Assembly: GCA_023246135.1 (NCBI GenBank)
Contig: JAHFJB010000001.1
Location: 1-13,096, forward strand
Direction of reading: 5' to 3'
Length of the DNA stretch: 13,096 nt
From: Candidatus Parcubacteria bacterium
Lineage (GTDB): Bacteria; Patescibacteriota; Patescibacteriia; UBA1558; GWA2-36-10
Of the stretch, positions 1-7,012 are shown piece by piece. A model generated the notes under the pieces. The model saw only the letters and a list, made by a program, of their open reading frames with translations, was not told the DNA's origin and did not search any database. Within the stretch, counting starts at the first letter, position 1. Every line of letters begins with the position of its first letter. A program made the translations under genes and the position numbers.

Positions 1-1
1 T

Positions 2-295
2 GAACGCTGGGTGGATCGTATTCGAAGGCGAGCGCCGGCGCGTTGGTCAGAAATTATCGGTCTTTTGAGTAATTTTGGTTTAGCCGAGGACGATATTAGA
101 AATTTTGACAATCAACTTCGCGTAGAGACATCATCTTTAGTATCTGATGATTGGTGGAAAGTAGCTGGTTTTATGGTGGCTGAGATTGCCGAGACCAATC
201 CAGAACTAGCTAAAAAATATTTGGAATACAAAACAAAAGCCGGTGGAGAAACCTATTATTTGAATTTACTTCATCGCATGTTAGACCATAAATAG
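2..295 (+). CDS. C-terminal part of an unrecognised protein (5' end outside window)
   Basis: The frame is open to the left edge of the window (Glu-Arg-Trp precede the GTG at 11) and ends with TAG at 293-295, giving at least 97 residues. The product is a soluble, charged, probably helical segment: an Arg-rich start (DRIRRRAPARW), an acidic middle, and a tail ending NLLHRMLDHK. I see no signal peptide, membrane segment or catalytic motif and do not recognise the family. GTG at 11 could be a start, but any ribosome binding site would lie outside the window, so a 5'-truncated gene is more likely. It belongs to a different transcription unit from the next gene, because a terminator and a promoter lie between them. 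Confidence 0.6.
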   Translation, partial: ERWVDRIRRRAPARWSEIIGLLSNFGLAEDDIRNFDNQLRVETSSLVSDDWWKVAGFMVAEIAETNPELAKKYLEYKTKAGGETYYLNLLHRMLDHK

Positions 296-342
296 GAATA
301 TTTTTCCAAAATAACCTCACTTTTAGGCGTTTAAGTGCCAAT

Positions 343-375
343 CTCCCTAAACATCTTCGTTTTAGAGGAGTTTTT
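343..375 (+). terminator. Rho-independent terminator after the first gene
   Basis: The arm CTCCCTAAA (343-351) pairs with TTTAGAGGAG (361-370) with a single bulged base, around a 9-nt loop (352-360). The hairpin is followed at once by TTTTT (371-375) and more T-rich sequence. It would end transcription of the gene that stops at 295. Its T-rich tail runs into the -35 box of the next promoter. Confidence 0.7.
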
Positions 376-376
376 C

Positions 377-405
377 TTGTTTTTGCTGGCCGTTTCTGTT
401 ATAAT
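377..405 (+). promoter_or_regulatory. Sigma70-like promoter with extended -10
   Basis: A -35-like TTGTTT (377-382) is separated by 17 nt from a perfect TATAAT (400-405). TG at 397-398 makes an extended -10 (TGTTATAAT). Transcription would start near 412, leaving a leader of about 20 nt before the GTG at 434. It is the only good promoter I see before the long gene run, so it probably drives the operon from 434 onward. Confidence 0.7.
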
Positions 406-433
406 TTAGTAAAATCATTAAGGAAAAATTAGC

Positions 434-2308
434 GTGAAATTTGCTAAAAAAATCACTTTTTTAAGTATTGTTACAGCTTTAATGGCTAGTCAGGCTAGCC
501 CAGCTCAAGCCTTTGGCCAGGATTATATTCCCACTGATCCTGGTATTGTTTATCAAAAATATTTTGGGTTAATTAACCTGACGCCTAGCTGGTCCAATGA
601 TATTTTTGTCAATAAACAGGTAATAGTAGCTGTTTTAGACTCTGGCGTTGACTTGGATCATCCTGATTTGGTAGAAAATATATGGACTAATCCTGGAGAA
701 ACGCCGGGAGATGGTATTGATAATGATAATAATAGCTATATTGATGATGTTCACGGTTGGGATTTTGTATCTAGTGATAATATCCCAGAACCAGATTTGG
801 ACAAAGATTACGACTATACGGCTGTCAATCATGGTACAGTAGTGGCTGGTATTATTGCGGCTAGCGTCAATAGTCAGGGTATAGTTGGTATAGCGCCACA
901 AGTCAAGATCATGCCACTTAAGATATTAAACGCCAAAGGTTCTGGTAATACTTTGGTTCTTTCGCAAGCCATTGATTATGCTGTAGAAAATGGGGCTGAT
1001 GTTATCAATTTGAGCTTAGTGGGAGATTTTTATGATCAGAATTTACAAAAAGCAATTACTAATGCTTATCATCATGGCGTAATGCTGGTAGCCGCTTCTG
1101 GTAATGAAAAAAAAGAAGGTATTAGTTTGGACAATAACCCTCGCTATCCAGTTTGTGATATTACCAGCGTCAATGAAGTTTTGGGAGTAGCGGCTGTTGA
1201 CCAAGAGCGGAAACTGGCTGTATTTTCCAATTATGGCAAAAAATGTATTGATATATCTGCTCCAGGAGCAAATATTTATTCTACAGTTTTTTATGAGCCC
1301 TCTATGCCGGAATTTACCGCTTATTATCAAGGTGGTTGGAATGGCACTTCGGTAGCTACTCCTATTGTCTCCGCCACGGCTGCTTTAATAAAGATGAATT
1401 TTCCAGAGTTGAGGCCTTTTGATATCTACAACATAATCAAGAGTACTGCCCAGAGTGTGCGTGACGTTAATCCTAATAATTATGTTGATTTGGGTAGTGG
1501 GTTGATTGACATTGGAGCCGCTTTGAACCTGGCCAAAGATTATGAGAGTGGTGCTATCAAGATTGTCTTGGCAGCAGAAAGAGGTCTGGCTCCAGAAGTT
1601 ATGATCTTAAACCAAAAGGGTAATTTAGAAAGTACCTTTTTAGCTTATGGTGAAAAATTTAGAGGTGGTGTCAATGTTGCTGTCGGCGATGTTGATGGTG
1701 ACGGTATCTCGGAAATAGTCACTGCACCAGCCTCTAGTGGTGGCCCGCACATCAGAGTTTTTGATAAGAGCGGCAAAGTCATATCAGAATTTTTTGCTTA
1801 TGATGCTAAGTTTACCGGTGGCGTCAATGTTGCTCTAGGCGATGTCAATAATGATGATAAAGATGAGATAGTTACAGCTCCAGCTAGCGCCCATGAACCG
1901 GAAATAAAAGTCTTTGATAACAATGCTTTACTTAAGGGTAAATTTTTAGCTTATGCCAGCACTTTGAGACAGGGAGTCAATATTGCGGTCGGCGATGTTA
2001 ATAACGACGCTTGGAATGAGATTGTCACAGTGCCAGCCAAAAGCAGTGCCCCACAAATAAAGATGTTTAATATAAAAGGCAAGCTGAAGAGTGAGTTTTT
2101 GGCATATAATCAGTATTTGAAGAGTGGCATCAAGATAGTAGCTAAGGATATATCTGGTGACGGCTTGCCGGAGATTATTACTTTACCAAGCAAGAGTTCA
2201 GCGGCTTTACTCAAAGTTTATGATAGCCAAGGTTTAGAAAAAGACAGTTTTTATGTGCGCTCTAGCCAGGATAAGAATGGTTATTATTTTGATATTTTAG
2301 CTCGTTAA
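434..2308 (+). CDS. Secreted subtilisin-like (S8) serine protease with C-terminal five-repeat domain
   Basis: This 624-residue exported peptidase has a signal peptide: Lys-rich start, hydrophobic core at about 7-18, and a likely cleavage after AQA (residue 26). The S8 catalytic domain spans about 60-370. Asp69 lies in VLDSGVD, His133 in NHGT, oxyanion Asn224 in ASGN, and the nucleophile Ser306 in GTSVATP. An Asp/Asn-rich stretch at 93-105 (GDGIDNDNNSYIDD) looks like the calcium-loop insertion common in bacterial S8 enzymes. Residues 377-624 are FG-GAP/VCBS-like repeats of exactly 51 residues with Asp-rich loops (DVDGDG, DVNNDD, DVNNDA, DISGDG), likely a beta-propeller. All catalytic residues are present, so it should be active. 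The substrate is unknown. It starts at GTG 434 with AGGA about 9 nt upstream and opens the glycosylation operon, only 4 nt before the next gene. Confidence 0.92.
   Translation: MKFAKKITFLSIVTALMASQASPAQAFGQDYIPTDPGIVYQKYFGLINLTPSWSNDIFVNKQVIVAVLDSGVDLDHPDLVENIWTNPGETPGDGIDNDNNSYIDDVHGWDFVSSDNIPEPDLDKDYDYTAVNHGTVVAGIIAASVNSQGIVGIAPQVKIMPLKILNAKGSGNTLVLSQAIDYAVENGADVINLSLVGDFYDQNLQKAITNAYHHGVMLVAASGNEKKEGISLDNNPRYPVCDITSVNEVLGVAAVDQERKLAVFSNYGKKCIDISAPGANIYSTVFYEPSMPEFTAYYQGGWNGTSVATPIVSATAALIKMNFPELRPFDIYNIIKSTAQSVRDVNPNNYVDLGSGLIDIGAALNLAKDYESGAIKIVLAAERGLAPEVMILNQKGNLESTFLAYGEKFRGGVNVAVGDVDGDGISEIVTAPASSGGPHIRVFDKSGKVISEFFAYDAKFTGGVNVALGDVNNDDKDEIVTAPASAHEPEIKVFDNNALLKGKFLAYASTLRQGVNIAVGDVNNDAWNEIVTVPAKSSAPQIKMFNIKGKLKSEFLAYNQYLKSGIKIVAKDISGDGLPEIITLPSKSSAALLKVYDSQGLEKDSFYVRSSQDKNGYYFDILAR
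1562..2305 (+). repeat. Five-unit 51-residue (153-bp) tandem repeat within the protease gene
   Basis: The second half-unit (Ile-Val, then a small residue, then an exposed strand with a hydrophobic-Phe/Leu-Asp/Asn pattern) recurs at residues 377, 428, 479, 530 and 581. The first half-unit (an aromatic FxAY-like start) recurs at 402, 453, 504, 555 and 606. Spacing is exactly 51 residues each time with no insertion or deletion. Four units carry an Asp-rich putative calcium loop at 419, 470, 521 and 572. The array begins and ends in mid-unit. The repeats have diverged at DNA level, so this is an old protein repeat and not a recent tandem duplication. Confidence 0.85.
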
Positions 2309-2312
2309 ATTT

Positions 2313-3011
2313 ATGCAGATAAGTGTAGTCATACCCGCTTATAATGAAGCCAGAGTAATTTCTTCTACAGTCAAAGAAGTTCGAGAATTTTTGAAAAATA
2401 ATTTTGACAGTTTTGAGATAATTATTGTTGACGATTATTCTACTGACAGTACTTTGAAAATTATAAGTTCCTTGCCTGATGTCCAAGTTTTGCGTAATTT
2501 AAAAAATCACGGCAAAGGCTATACTGTGGCCAAGGGAGTTAGGAGCGCTAGTGGCGATTGGATTTTGTTTATGGACGCTGACAATTCTACGCGCATTGTA
2601 GAGTTAGATAATTTTTTGAAATACAAAGAGGATTGTGATTTATTAATCGCTTCGCGCGCTTTACCCAGTTCAAAAGTAAAAGTAAAACAAAATATTTTGA
2701 AGATTGTCTTAGGCAAAGCCGGTAATTTGCTTAGTCGTTTGCTCATTGCTCCTAAAATTCATGATACTCAGTGTGGCTTTAAGTTGTTCCGACGTGAAGT
2801 TCAGCCATTATTTTCGCAATTGACTATTTCTGGATTTGCTTTTGACTTTGAGCTTATTTGGCTGGCTAGGAAAAATAATTTTAGGATTAAAGAATTAGCG
2901 GTGGCTTGGGTAAACAATTTTGATTCCACTGTAAAATGGTATACCTATCCCCAAACTTTATTGCAATTATTTATTATAAGATTAAACGATTTATTAGGTA
3001 AATATAATTAA
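2313..3011 (+). CDS. GT2 glycosyltransferase, ALG5/dolichyl-phosphate glucosyltransferase-like
   Basis: This 232-residue GT-A fold enzyme probably transfers a sugar from a nucleotide donor to polyprenyl phosphate at the inner face of the membrane. The N-terminal VVIPAYNE strand (5-12) and IIVDDYSTDST (37-47) bind the nucleotide, and Asp88-Ala-Asp90 is the metal-binding DxD. The segment NHGKGYTVAKG (65-75) and the C-terminal GFAFDFELIWLA (174-185) match the ALG5 subgroup better than DPM1, as does DTQCGFKLF at 151-159. There is no transmembrane anchor apart from a mildly hydrophobic C-terminus. The ATG lies 4 nt after the protease stop without a clear Shine-Dalgarno, consistent with translational coupling. 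Donor sugar and lipid are inferred from the family. Confidence 0.88.
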   Translation: MQISVVIPAYNEARVISSTVKEVREFLKNNFDSFEIIIVDDYSTDSTLKIISSLPDVQVLRNLKNHGKGYTVAKGVRSASGDWILFMDADNSTRIVELDNFLKYKEDCDLLIASRALPSSKVKVKQNILKIVLGKAGNLLSRLLIAPKIHDTQCGFKLFRREVQPLFSQLTISGFAFDFELIWLARKNNFRIKELAVAWVNNFDSTVKWYTYPQTLLQLFIIRLNDLLGKYN

Positions 3012-3018
3012 AAAACAT

Positions 3019-4047
3019 ATGCCAAAAGTTTATATTGAAAACAAAAACATTTTGATCTTGGGTGGCGCTGGATTTATCGGTTCTCATCTTTGTGAAGAGT
3101 TGGTTAAGAGAGGAGACAATGTAGTTTGTGTGGATAATTTTGTTTCTAGTGATGTAGAAAATATTCGCTCGCTTCTAGAGTATCCCAATTTTGAGTTTAT
3201 TAGGCAGGATATTTCTGAAGAAATTGATTATGCCACTACACCTGGACTGAAGAAGTTTAAAGTAGAAGTTCAGGGGTTTCAAGAAATATATAATTTAGCT
3301 TGCCCCACTGCCCCCAAAGATTTCACTAAATTTCCTGTTCAGACCGCTGTAGCCAACTCAGTGGGAGTAGTACGTAGCTTGGAGCTAGCTCGTCAGTATA
3401 AGGCTCGCTATCTACTCACTTCTTCTTCAGCTGTCTATGGCCAACCACCAGACGATGGTGCACCGGTTAAAGAAGTTTATTATGGCTTATTAGACTTCTT
3501 GGGACCGCGAGCTTGCTACAATGAAGGTAAAAGATTTGCAGAAACATTGGTCATGACTTATAGGGATGTCTATAAGCTCAATACTAGTATTGCTAGAATT
3601 TTTAGCACTTATGGACCGCGTATGCTAAGGCAGAGTGGCCGCCAGATTCCTGATTATATTCATGAAGCAGTTGACAATGAAGATGTAGTTGTAGCTGGCG
3701 ATGAATCTTCGGTTTTGAGTTTTTGCTACGTCAAAGATATTGTTGAGGGCCTGATAGCCCTTATGGCATCGGAGGTTAGCGATCCAGTCAACTTAGGCAA
3801 TGAACAATCTTATACTTTACGCGAAGTAGCGGAGAAAGTAATAAGTTTGACTGGCTCTAGCTCCAAGATTGTATATTCTAAAAAATATGAATATACCATG
3901 CAGCCGGCTATACCTAATATTGATAAAGCTAAAGATGAGTTGAATTGGTTGCCACTGGTGCCGATAGAAGAGGGCCTCAAAGAGGCGATTGATTATTATA
4001 AAGCCTCAGCTTTTCTAAATCGTCCCATGATAAATGAGAAGCAGTAG
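3019..4047 (+). CDS. NAD-dependent extended SDR, UDP-glucuronate decarboxylase-like but lacking key residues
   Basis: This 342-residue nucleotide-sugar enzyme has the Rossmann motif GGAGFIG at 15-21 and the catalytic pair Tyr167/Lys171 (CYNEGKR). Several stretches resemble UXS: YNLACPTAP (91-99), ARIFSTYGPRM (192-202) and DPVNLGN (255-261). Two departures stand out against my memory of human UXS1 and ArnA. The catalytic Glu of TSxSEVYG is Ala138 here (TSSSAVYG). The Arg in the QTRAF/QKRCF segment is replaced (SSVLSFCYV, about 229-238). There is also an extra insert of about 14 residues around 68-84. The enzyme may therefore be an epimerase or another sugar-modifying SDR and not a decarboxylase. 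It sits 7 nt after the ALG5-like gene. Fold and cofactor are secure; the reaction is not. Confidence 0.82.
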   Translation: MPKVYIENKNILILGGAGFIGSHLCEELVKRGDNVVCVDNFVSSDVENIRSLLEYPNFEFIRQDISEEIDYATTPGLKKFKVEVQGFQEIYNLACPTAPKDFTKFPVQTAVANSVGVVRSLELARQYKARYLLTSSSAVYGQPPDDGAPVKEVYYGLLDFLGPRACYNEGKRFAETLVMTYRDVYKLNTSIARIFSTYGPRMLRQSGRQIPDYIHEAVDNEDVVVAGDESSVLSFCYVKDIVEGLIALMASEVSDPVNLGNEQSYTLREVAEKVISLTGSSSKIVYSKKYEYTMQPAIPNIDKAKDELNWLPLVPIEEGLKEAIDYYKASAFLNRPMINEKQ

Positions 4048-4064
4048 TTTTAAAGATTAAGAAT

Positions 4065-4976
4065 ATGAAGATATTAGTAACTGGCGGTGCCGGATTTATC
4101 GGTTCCAATTTAGTAGATGCTTTGGTGGCTTTAGGGCATCAAGTTTTTGTTATTGATGACTTGAGTACTGGCAAACAAGAATATGTCAATTCACGAGCCA
4201 AGTTTAAGCAACTAGATATCAGAGATGAAGCTCTAGCCAATGTCGTTAGTGATTTTTCTCCGGAGATTATCTATCACTTGGCGGCACAAAAAAATGTGCG
4301 TACATCTTTGGCTGATCCACGCTTGGACGCCTCTATCAATGTCTTAGGTGCGCTCAATTTGTTAAAAGCGGCCTTGAACTCAAAAGTAAAAAAATTTATT
4401 TTTGTGTCTAGTGGCGGAATTTATGGTGATAGCAAAATTTTACCTACACCCGAATCAGCTCCTGAGCAAGCTTTATCGCCTTATATTTTAAACAAGTTGA
4501 CCTTTGAAAAATATCTGTCAATTTTGTCAGAAGATAAATTAGCTTGGACAGCCTTACGCTTGGCCAATATCTATGGGCCGCGCCAAGATCCGCAAGGCGA
4601 AGCTGGTGTGATCGCTATTTTTTTGGATCAAGCCCTCAAAGGCGAAACCCTTAACATCAATGGTGATGGCAAACAGACTAGAGATTATCTCTATGTTGAT
4701 GATGCTGTACAGGCTTTAATCAAGGCTTTGGGAGACATTAGTGGTGTATACAATATTGGTACAGGCATAGAGACGGCACTCTTAGATTTAATAGCTAAGA
4801 TAAAAAAAATAAGTGGTCAAGATTTGCAAATTAAAAATCGTGAAGCAGTATGGGGGGAAGTCAGACGTAGCTCTTTGGACGCCAGTTTAGCCAAAACTAA
4901 ATTAGCTTGGCAGCCAAATTATGATTTAGCCACAGGACTAGCCTTAACTTATAAGTGGTTTAGAGATAAAAAATGA
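4065..4976 (+). CDS. NAD-dependent epimerase/dehydratase, UDP-glucose 4-epimerase-like
   Basis: This 303-residue extended SDR begins directly with the NAD-binding motif (GGAGFIG at 7-13), followed by DDLSTG (31-36), HLAAQ (71-75), the Ser-Ser-Gly strand before IYG (115-121) and the catalytic Tyr140-Ile-Leu-Asn-Lys144. RLANIYGPRQDP (165-176) and GDGKQTRDYLYVDD (200-213) are typical of GalE/WbpP-type epimerases. It probably interconverts C4 epimers of a UDP-hexose or UDP-N-acetylhexosamine, supplying a donor for the neighbouring glycosyltransferases. Its stop overlaps the start of the next gene (ATGA), indicating coupled translation. Substrate cannot be told from the sequence, so no gene symbol is given. 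Confidence 0.87.
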   Translation: MKILVTGGAGFIGSNLVDALVALGHQVFVIDDLSTGKQEYVNSRAKFKQLDIRDEALANVVSDFSPEIIYHLAAQKNVRTSLADPRLDASINVLGALNLLKAALNSKVKKFIFVSSGGIYGDSKILPTPESAPEQALSPYILNKLTFEKYLSILSEDKLAWTALRLANIYGPRQDPQGEAGVIAIFLDQALKGETLNINGDGKQTRDYLYVDDAVQALIKALGDISGVYNIGTGIETALLDLIAKIKKISGQDLQIKNREAVWGEVRRSSLDASLAKTKLAWQPNYDLATGLALTYKWFRDKK

Positions 4977-5635
4977 CAATTTTTGTAGTTATTCCCGCTT
5001 ACAATGAAGCCCAGAAAATCGGGGCTGTTTTGAGCCGACTAGCCAACCTACCTTATCGGGTAGTAGTGGTTGATGATGCCTCAACTGATGATACTGTCCA
5101 GATAGTTCAAAAATTTTATGTGGATTTGCTAAGCCATAAAGTCAATCGTGATCAGGGAGCAGCCCTTCAGACCGGCAATGCTTATGCCCTGAGCCAGGGT
5201 GCGGATATTATTGTGCATTTTGATGCTGATGGCCAGTTTTTGGCGGAAGAAATCAAAGACGTGCTTCGGCCTATTATTGAAGAAAATTATGATATTGTCT
5301 TTGGTTCACGTTTCTTAAGTAAAAAATCGCAATTGCCGCGTTTCAAAGAATTTGTGATTTTTCCTTTGGCTCGGATTTTTAATCGCATATTTTTAAAAGT
5401 AAATTTGACTGACCCGCAGAGCGGTTTTAGGGCTATGACTAGTTTAGCAGCTCGTCAAATAACCATTGAGCAAGACGGCAAGGCTCATTGCAGTGAGATT
5501 ATGGCCAAGGCAGTAGCTTTTAAATTAAAAATAAAAGAAGTGCCCATCACTGTGTTGTATCATGAATTTGGGCAGGGCGTATCAGGTGGCTGGAAAATTT
5601 TAAAAGATTTATTATTATCTAAGCTAAGCAAATGA
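4973..5635 (+). CDS. GT2 glycosyltransferase, polyprenyl-phosphate (DPM-like) type
   Basis: This 220-residue GT-A enzyme shows VVIPAYNEA (5-13), VVVDDASTDDT (31-41) and the DxD at Asp84-Ala-Asp86 in HFDADGQ. TDPQSGFRAM (146-155) and CSEIMAKA (173-180) are characteristic of the DPM-like subgroup. LYHEFGQG near 195-202 is typical of members encoded beside DUF2304 genes. It should load a single sugar onto undecaprenyl-type phosphate at the cytoplasmic face. It has no C-terminal membrane helices of its own, so the DUF2304 protein encoded by the overlapping next gene (ATGA) may anchor or activate it. The start overlaps the previous gene by 4 nt. Confidence 0.88.
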   Translation: MTIFVVIPAYNEAQKIGAVLSRLANLPYRVVVVDDASTDDTVQIVQKFYVDLLSHKVNRDQGAALQTGNAYALSQGADIIVHFDADGQFLAEEIKDVLRPIIEENYDIVFGSRFLSKKSQLPRFKEFVIFPLARIFNRIFLKVNLTDPQSGFRAMTSLAARQITIEQDGKAHCSEIMAKAVAFKLKIKEVPITVLYHEFGQGVSGGWKILKDLLLSKLSK

Positions 5636-5964
5636 TTTACTTACAGATTCTCATTACTATTTTTGTAATTTTTAGCCTACTCAAATTATTTGGACAAAAA
5701 CAGAGCAATAAGTTGTCCCTGCTTAGTTTTGTGGTTTGGGCTATTATCTGGCTGATGGTATTATTAGTTTTTTGGCAACCGGAGATTACTTCGTATCTAG
5801 CCAATATTCTAGGCATTGGTCGGGGCGCTGATCTGGTAGTCTATTTGGCCGTTCTGGTAATTATTTATTTGTTGTTCAGAGTTTTTGTCCGCTTAAACAA
5901 AATTGAAGCAGAAATTACTAAGTTAGTTAGAGAGGATGCCATCAAAAATGTCAAAAAGAGATAA
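5632..5964 (+). CDS. DUF2304 small membrane protein, partner of the preceding GT2
   Basis: This 110-residue protein has three hydrophobic segments (about 3-20, 28-48 and 67-85), a conserved-looking GIGRGADLVVY loop (61-71) before the third, and a charged, probably helical tail (86-110). That order and the GxGRGADL motif are the DUF2304 pattern. In group A Streptococcus the DUF2304-type protein GacJ binds and stimulates the lipid-phosphate GlcNAc transferase GacI. By analogy this protein likely anchors and activates the GT2 at 4973-5635, with which it overlaps by 4 nt. Its last codons overlap the next gene. Confidence 0.85.
   Translation: MIYLQILITIFVIFSLLKLFGQKQSNKLSLLSFVVWAIIWLMVLLVFWQPEITSYLANILGIGRGADLVVYLAVLVIIYLLFRVFVRLNKIEAEITKLVREDAIKNVKKR
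5931..5935 (+). promoter_or_regulatory. Ribosome binding site deciding the start at 5948
   Basis: AGAGG lies 12 nt before ATG 5948 and directly abuts ATG 5936. It can only serve the later start, though the spacing is on the long side. Confidence 0.4.
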
Positions 5965-7000
5965 AATTATCATTATAATTGCTGCTTATAATGGTCAAAA
6001 GTATTGGCCTGATTTAATGCCACTTTTGACCCAAGAAAAATATCAAGATTTTGATTTGGAGATTTTGGTAGTGGACAATGATTCCAATGATAAGACAGTT
6101 GATGATTTGGAAAAAAATTATCCTACAGTTAAAATAATAAAAAATAAAGAAAATTTTGGTTTTGTAGGGGCCAATAATATCGGCTACCAGTATGCTAAAA
6201 ATCAGGGTGCCGATTTTATTTTTTTACTCAATCAAGACACAGTCATAAGCCCGGGTTGGTTGGAGCCTCTTTATAATTTTTCTAAGCAAAATAGACTGGT
6301 TAGCTTACAACCCCAGCTCAATCTCTGGCCAGACAAAACTAAGATAAATACCTTGGGCAATGCCATACATTTTTTGGGTTTTGGCTATAGCACTGGTTTG
6401 GGAGAAACAGATAATCATAATCATAAAATTGCCAAGATAAATTACGCTTCGGGCGCTGGTGTTTGGTTGTCAATGGAGGTCTTAGCTAAAAGAGGTTATT
6501 TATTTGATGAGAGTATGTTTATGTATTTGGAAGATTTGGATTTGGGTTGGTCTCTGAGTCTTCTCGGTTATGATAATTATCTAATTCCGGAGAGCGTGCT
6601 TTACCATAAATATGAATTTTCGCGCGGTATTAAACAGTGGTATTGGTTTGAAAGAAATCGTTTGTGGACTATCTCCAAAAATTATAAAATAGGCACATTG
6701 ATTTTGATTTTTCCAGCTTGGTTGATTATGGAATTAGGGCAATTATTTTTTGCCATCGCTAATCATCGTTTGCTTGATAAATTGAAGTCTTATAAATTTT
6801 TGTTTTCCAGAAGTGGGTGGCGAACACTCATGGCCAAAAGAAAAGATATACAGATTAAAAGAGTGAGAAGTGATCGCCAAGTAGTTGGTCAGTTTACAGG
6901 GCTCATTTTGTTTCAGCCACTAGAGTCGCCGTTATTAAAATGTGCCAATGTGTTTTTTAATTTGTATTGGCAGATAATTAAATTATTTATTTTTTGGTAA
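5948..7000 (+). CDS. GT2 glycosyltransferase, rhamnosyltransferase-like
   Basis: This 350-residue inverting GT-A enzyme has the start III-AAYNG (8-15), VVDNDSNDKT (41-50), a DxD variant Asn95-Gln-Asp97 in LLNQDTVI, and the acceptor-side motif EDLDLGW (195-201). This is the WcaE/rhamnosyltransferase-like GT2 pattern. A hydrophobic stretch near 249-270 suggests membrane association. It probably adds a sugar to a growing lipid-linked glycan in the cytoplasm. I chose ATG 5948 over ATG 5936 because AGAGG (5931-5935) would touch the earlier start with no spacer, and because MSKRDKIIII gives the usual short N-terminus. It overlaps the DUF2304 gene by 17 nt. Donor and acceptor are unknown. Confidence 0.88.
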   Translation: MSKRDKIIIIIAAYNGQKYWPDLMPLLTQEKYQDFDLEILVVDNDSNDKTVDDLEKNYPTVKIIKNKENFGFVGANNIGYQYAKNQGADFIFLLNQDTVISPGWLEPLYNFSKQNRLVSLQPQLNLWPDKTKINTLGNAIHFLGFGYSTGLGETDNHNHKIAKINYASGAGVWLSMEVLAKRGYLFDESMFMYLEDLDLGWSLSLLGYDNYLIPESVLYHKYEFSRGIKQWYWFERNRLWTISKNYKIGTLILIFPAWLIMELGQLFFAIANHRLLDKLKSYKFLFSRSGWRTLMAKRKDIQIKRVRSDRQVVGQFTGLILFQPLESPLLKCANVFFNLYWQIIKLFIFW

Positions 7001-7012
7001 ATTTTTAACAGG

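Noticed and set aside
318..337. CACTT/AAGTG hairpin upstream of the clear terminator.
   Set aside because: Only 5 bp with a 10-nt AT-rich loop, which is too weak to call. The rest of 296-342 shows nothing else.
635..1330. Minus-strand ORFs across the protease gene and similar ones at 2262-2746, 6983-7273, 7547-7819, 8255-8461, 11534-11782 and 11975-12190.
   Set aside because: All mirror strongly supported + strand genes, have low-complexity or nonsense-like translations, and lack motifs.
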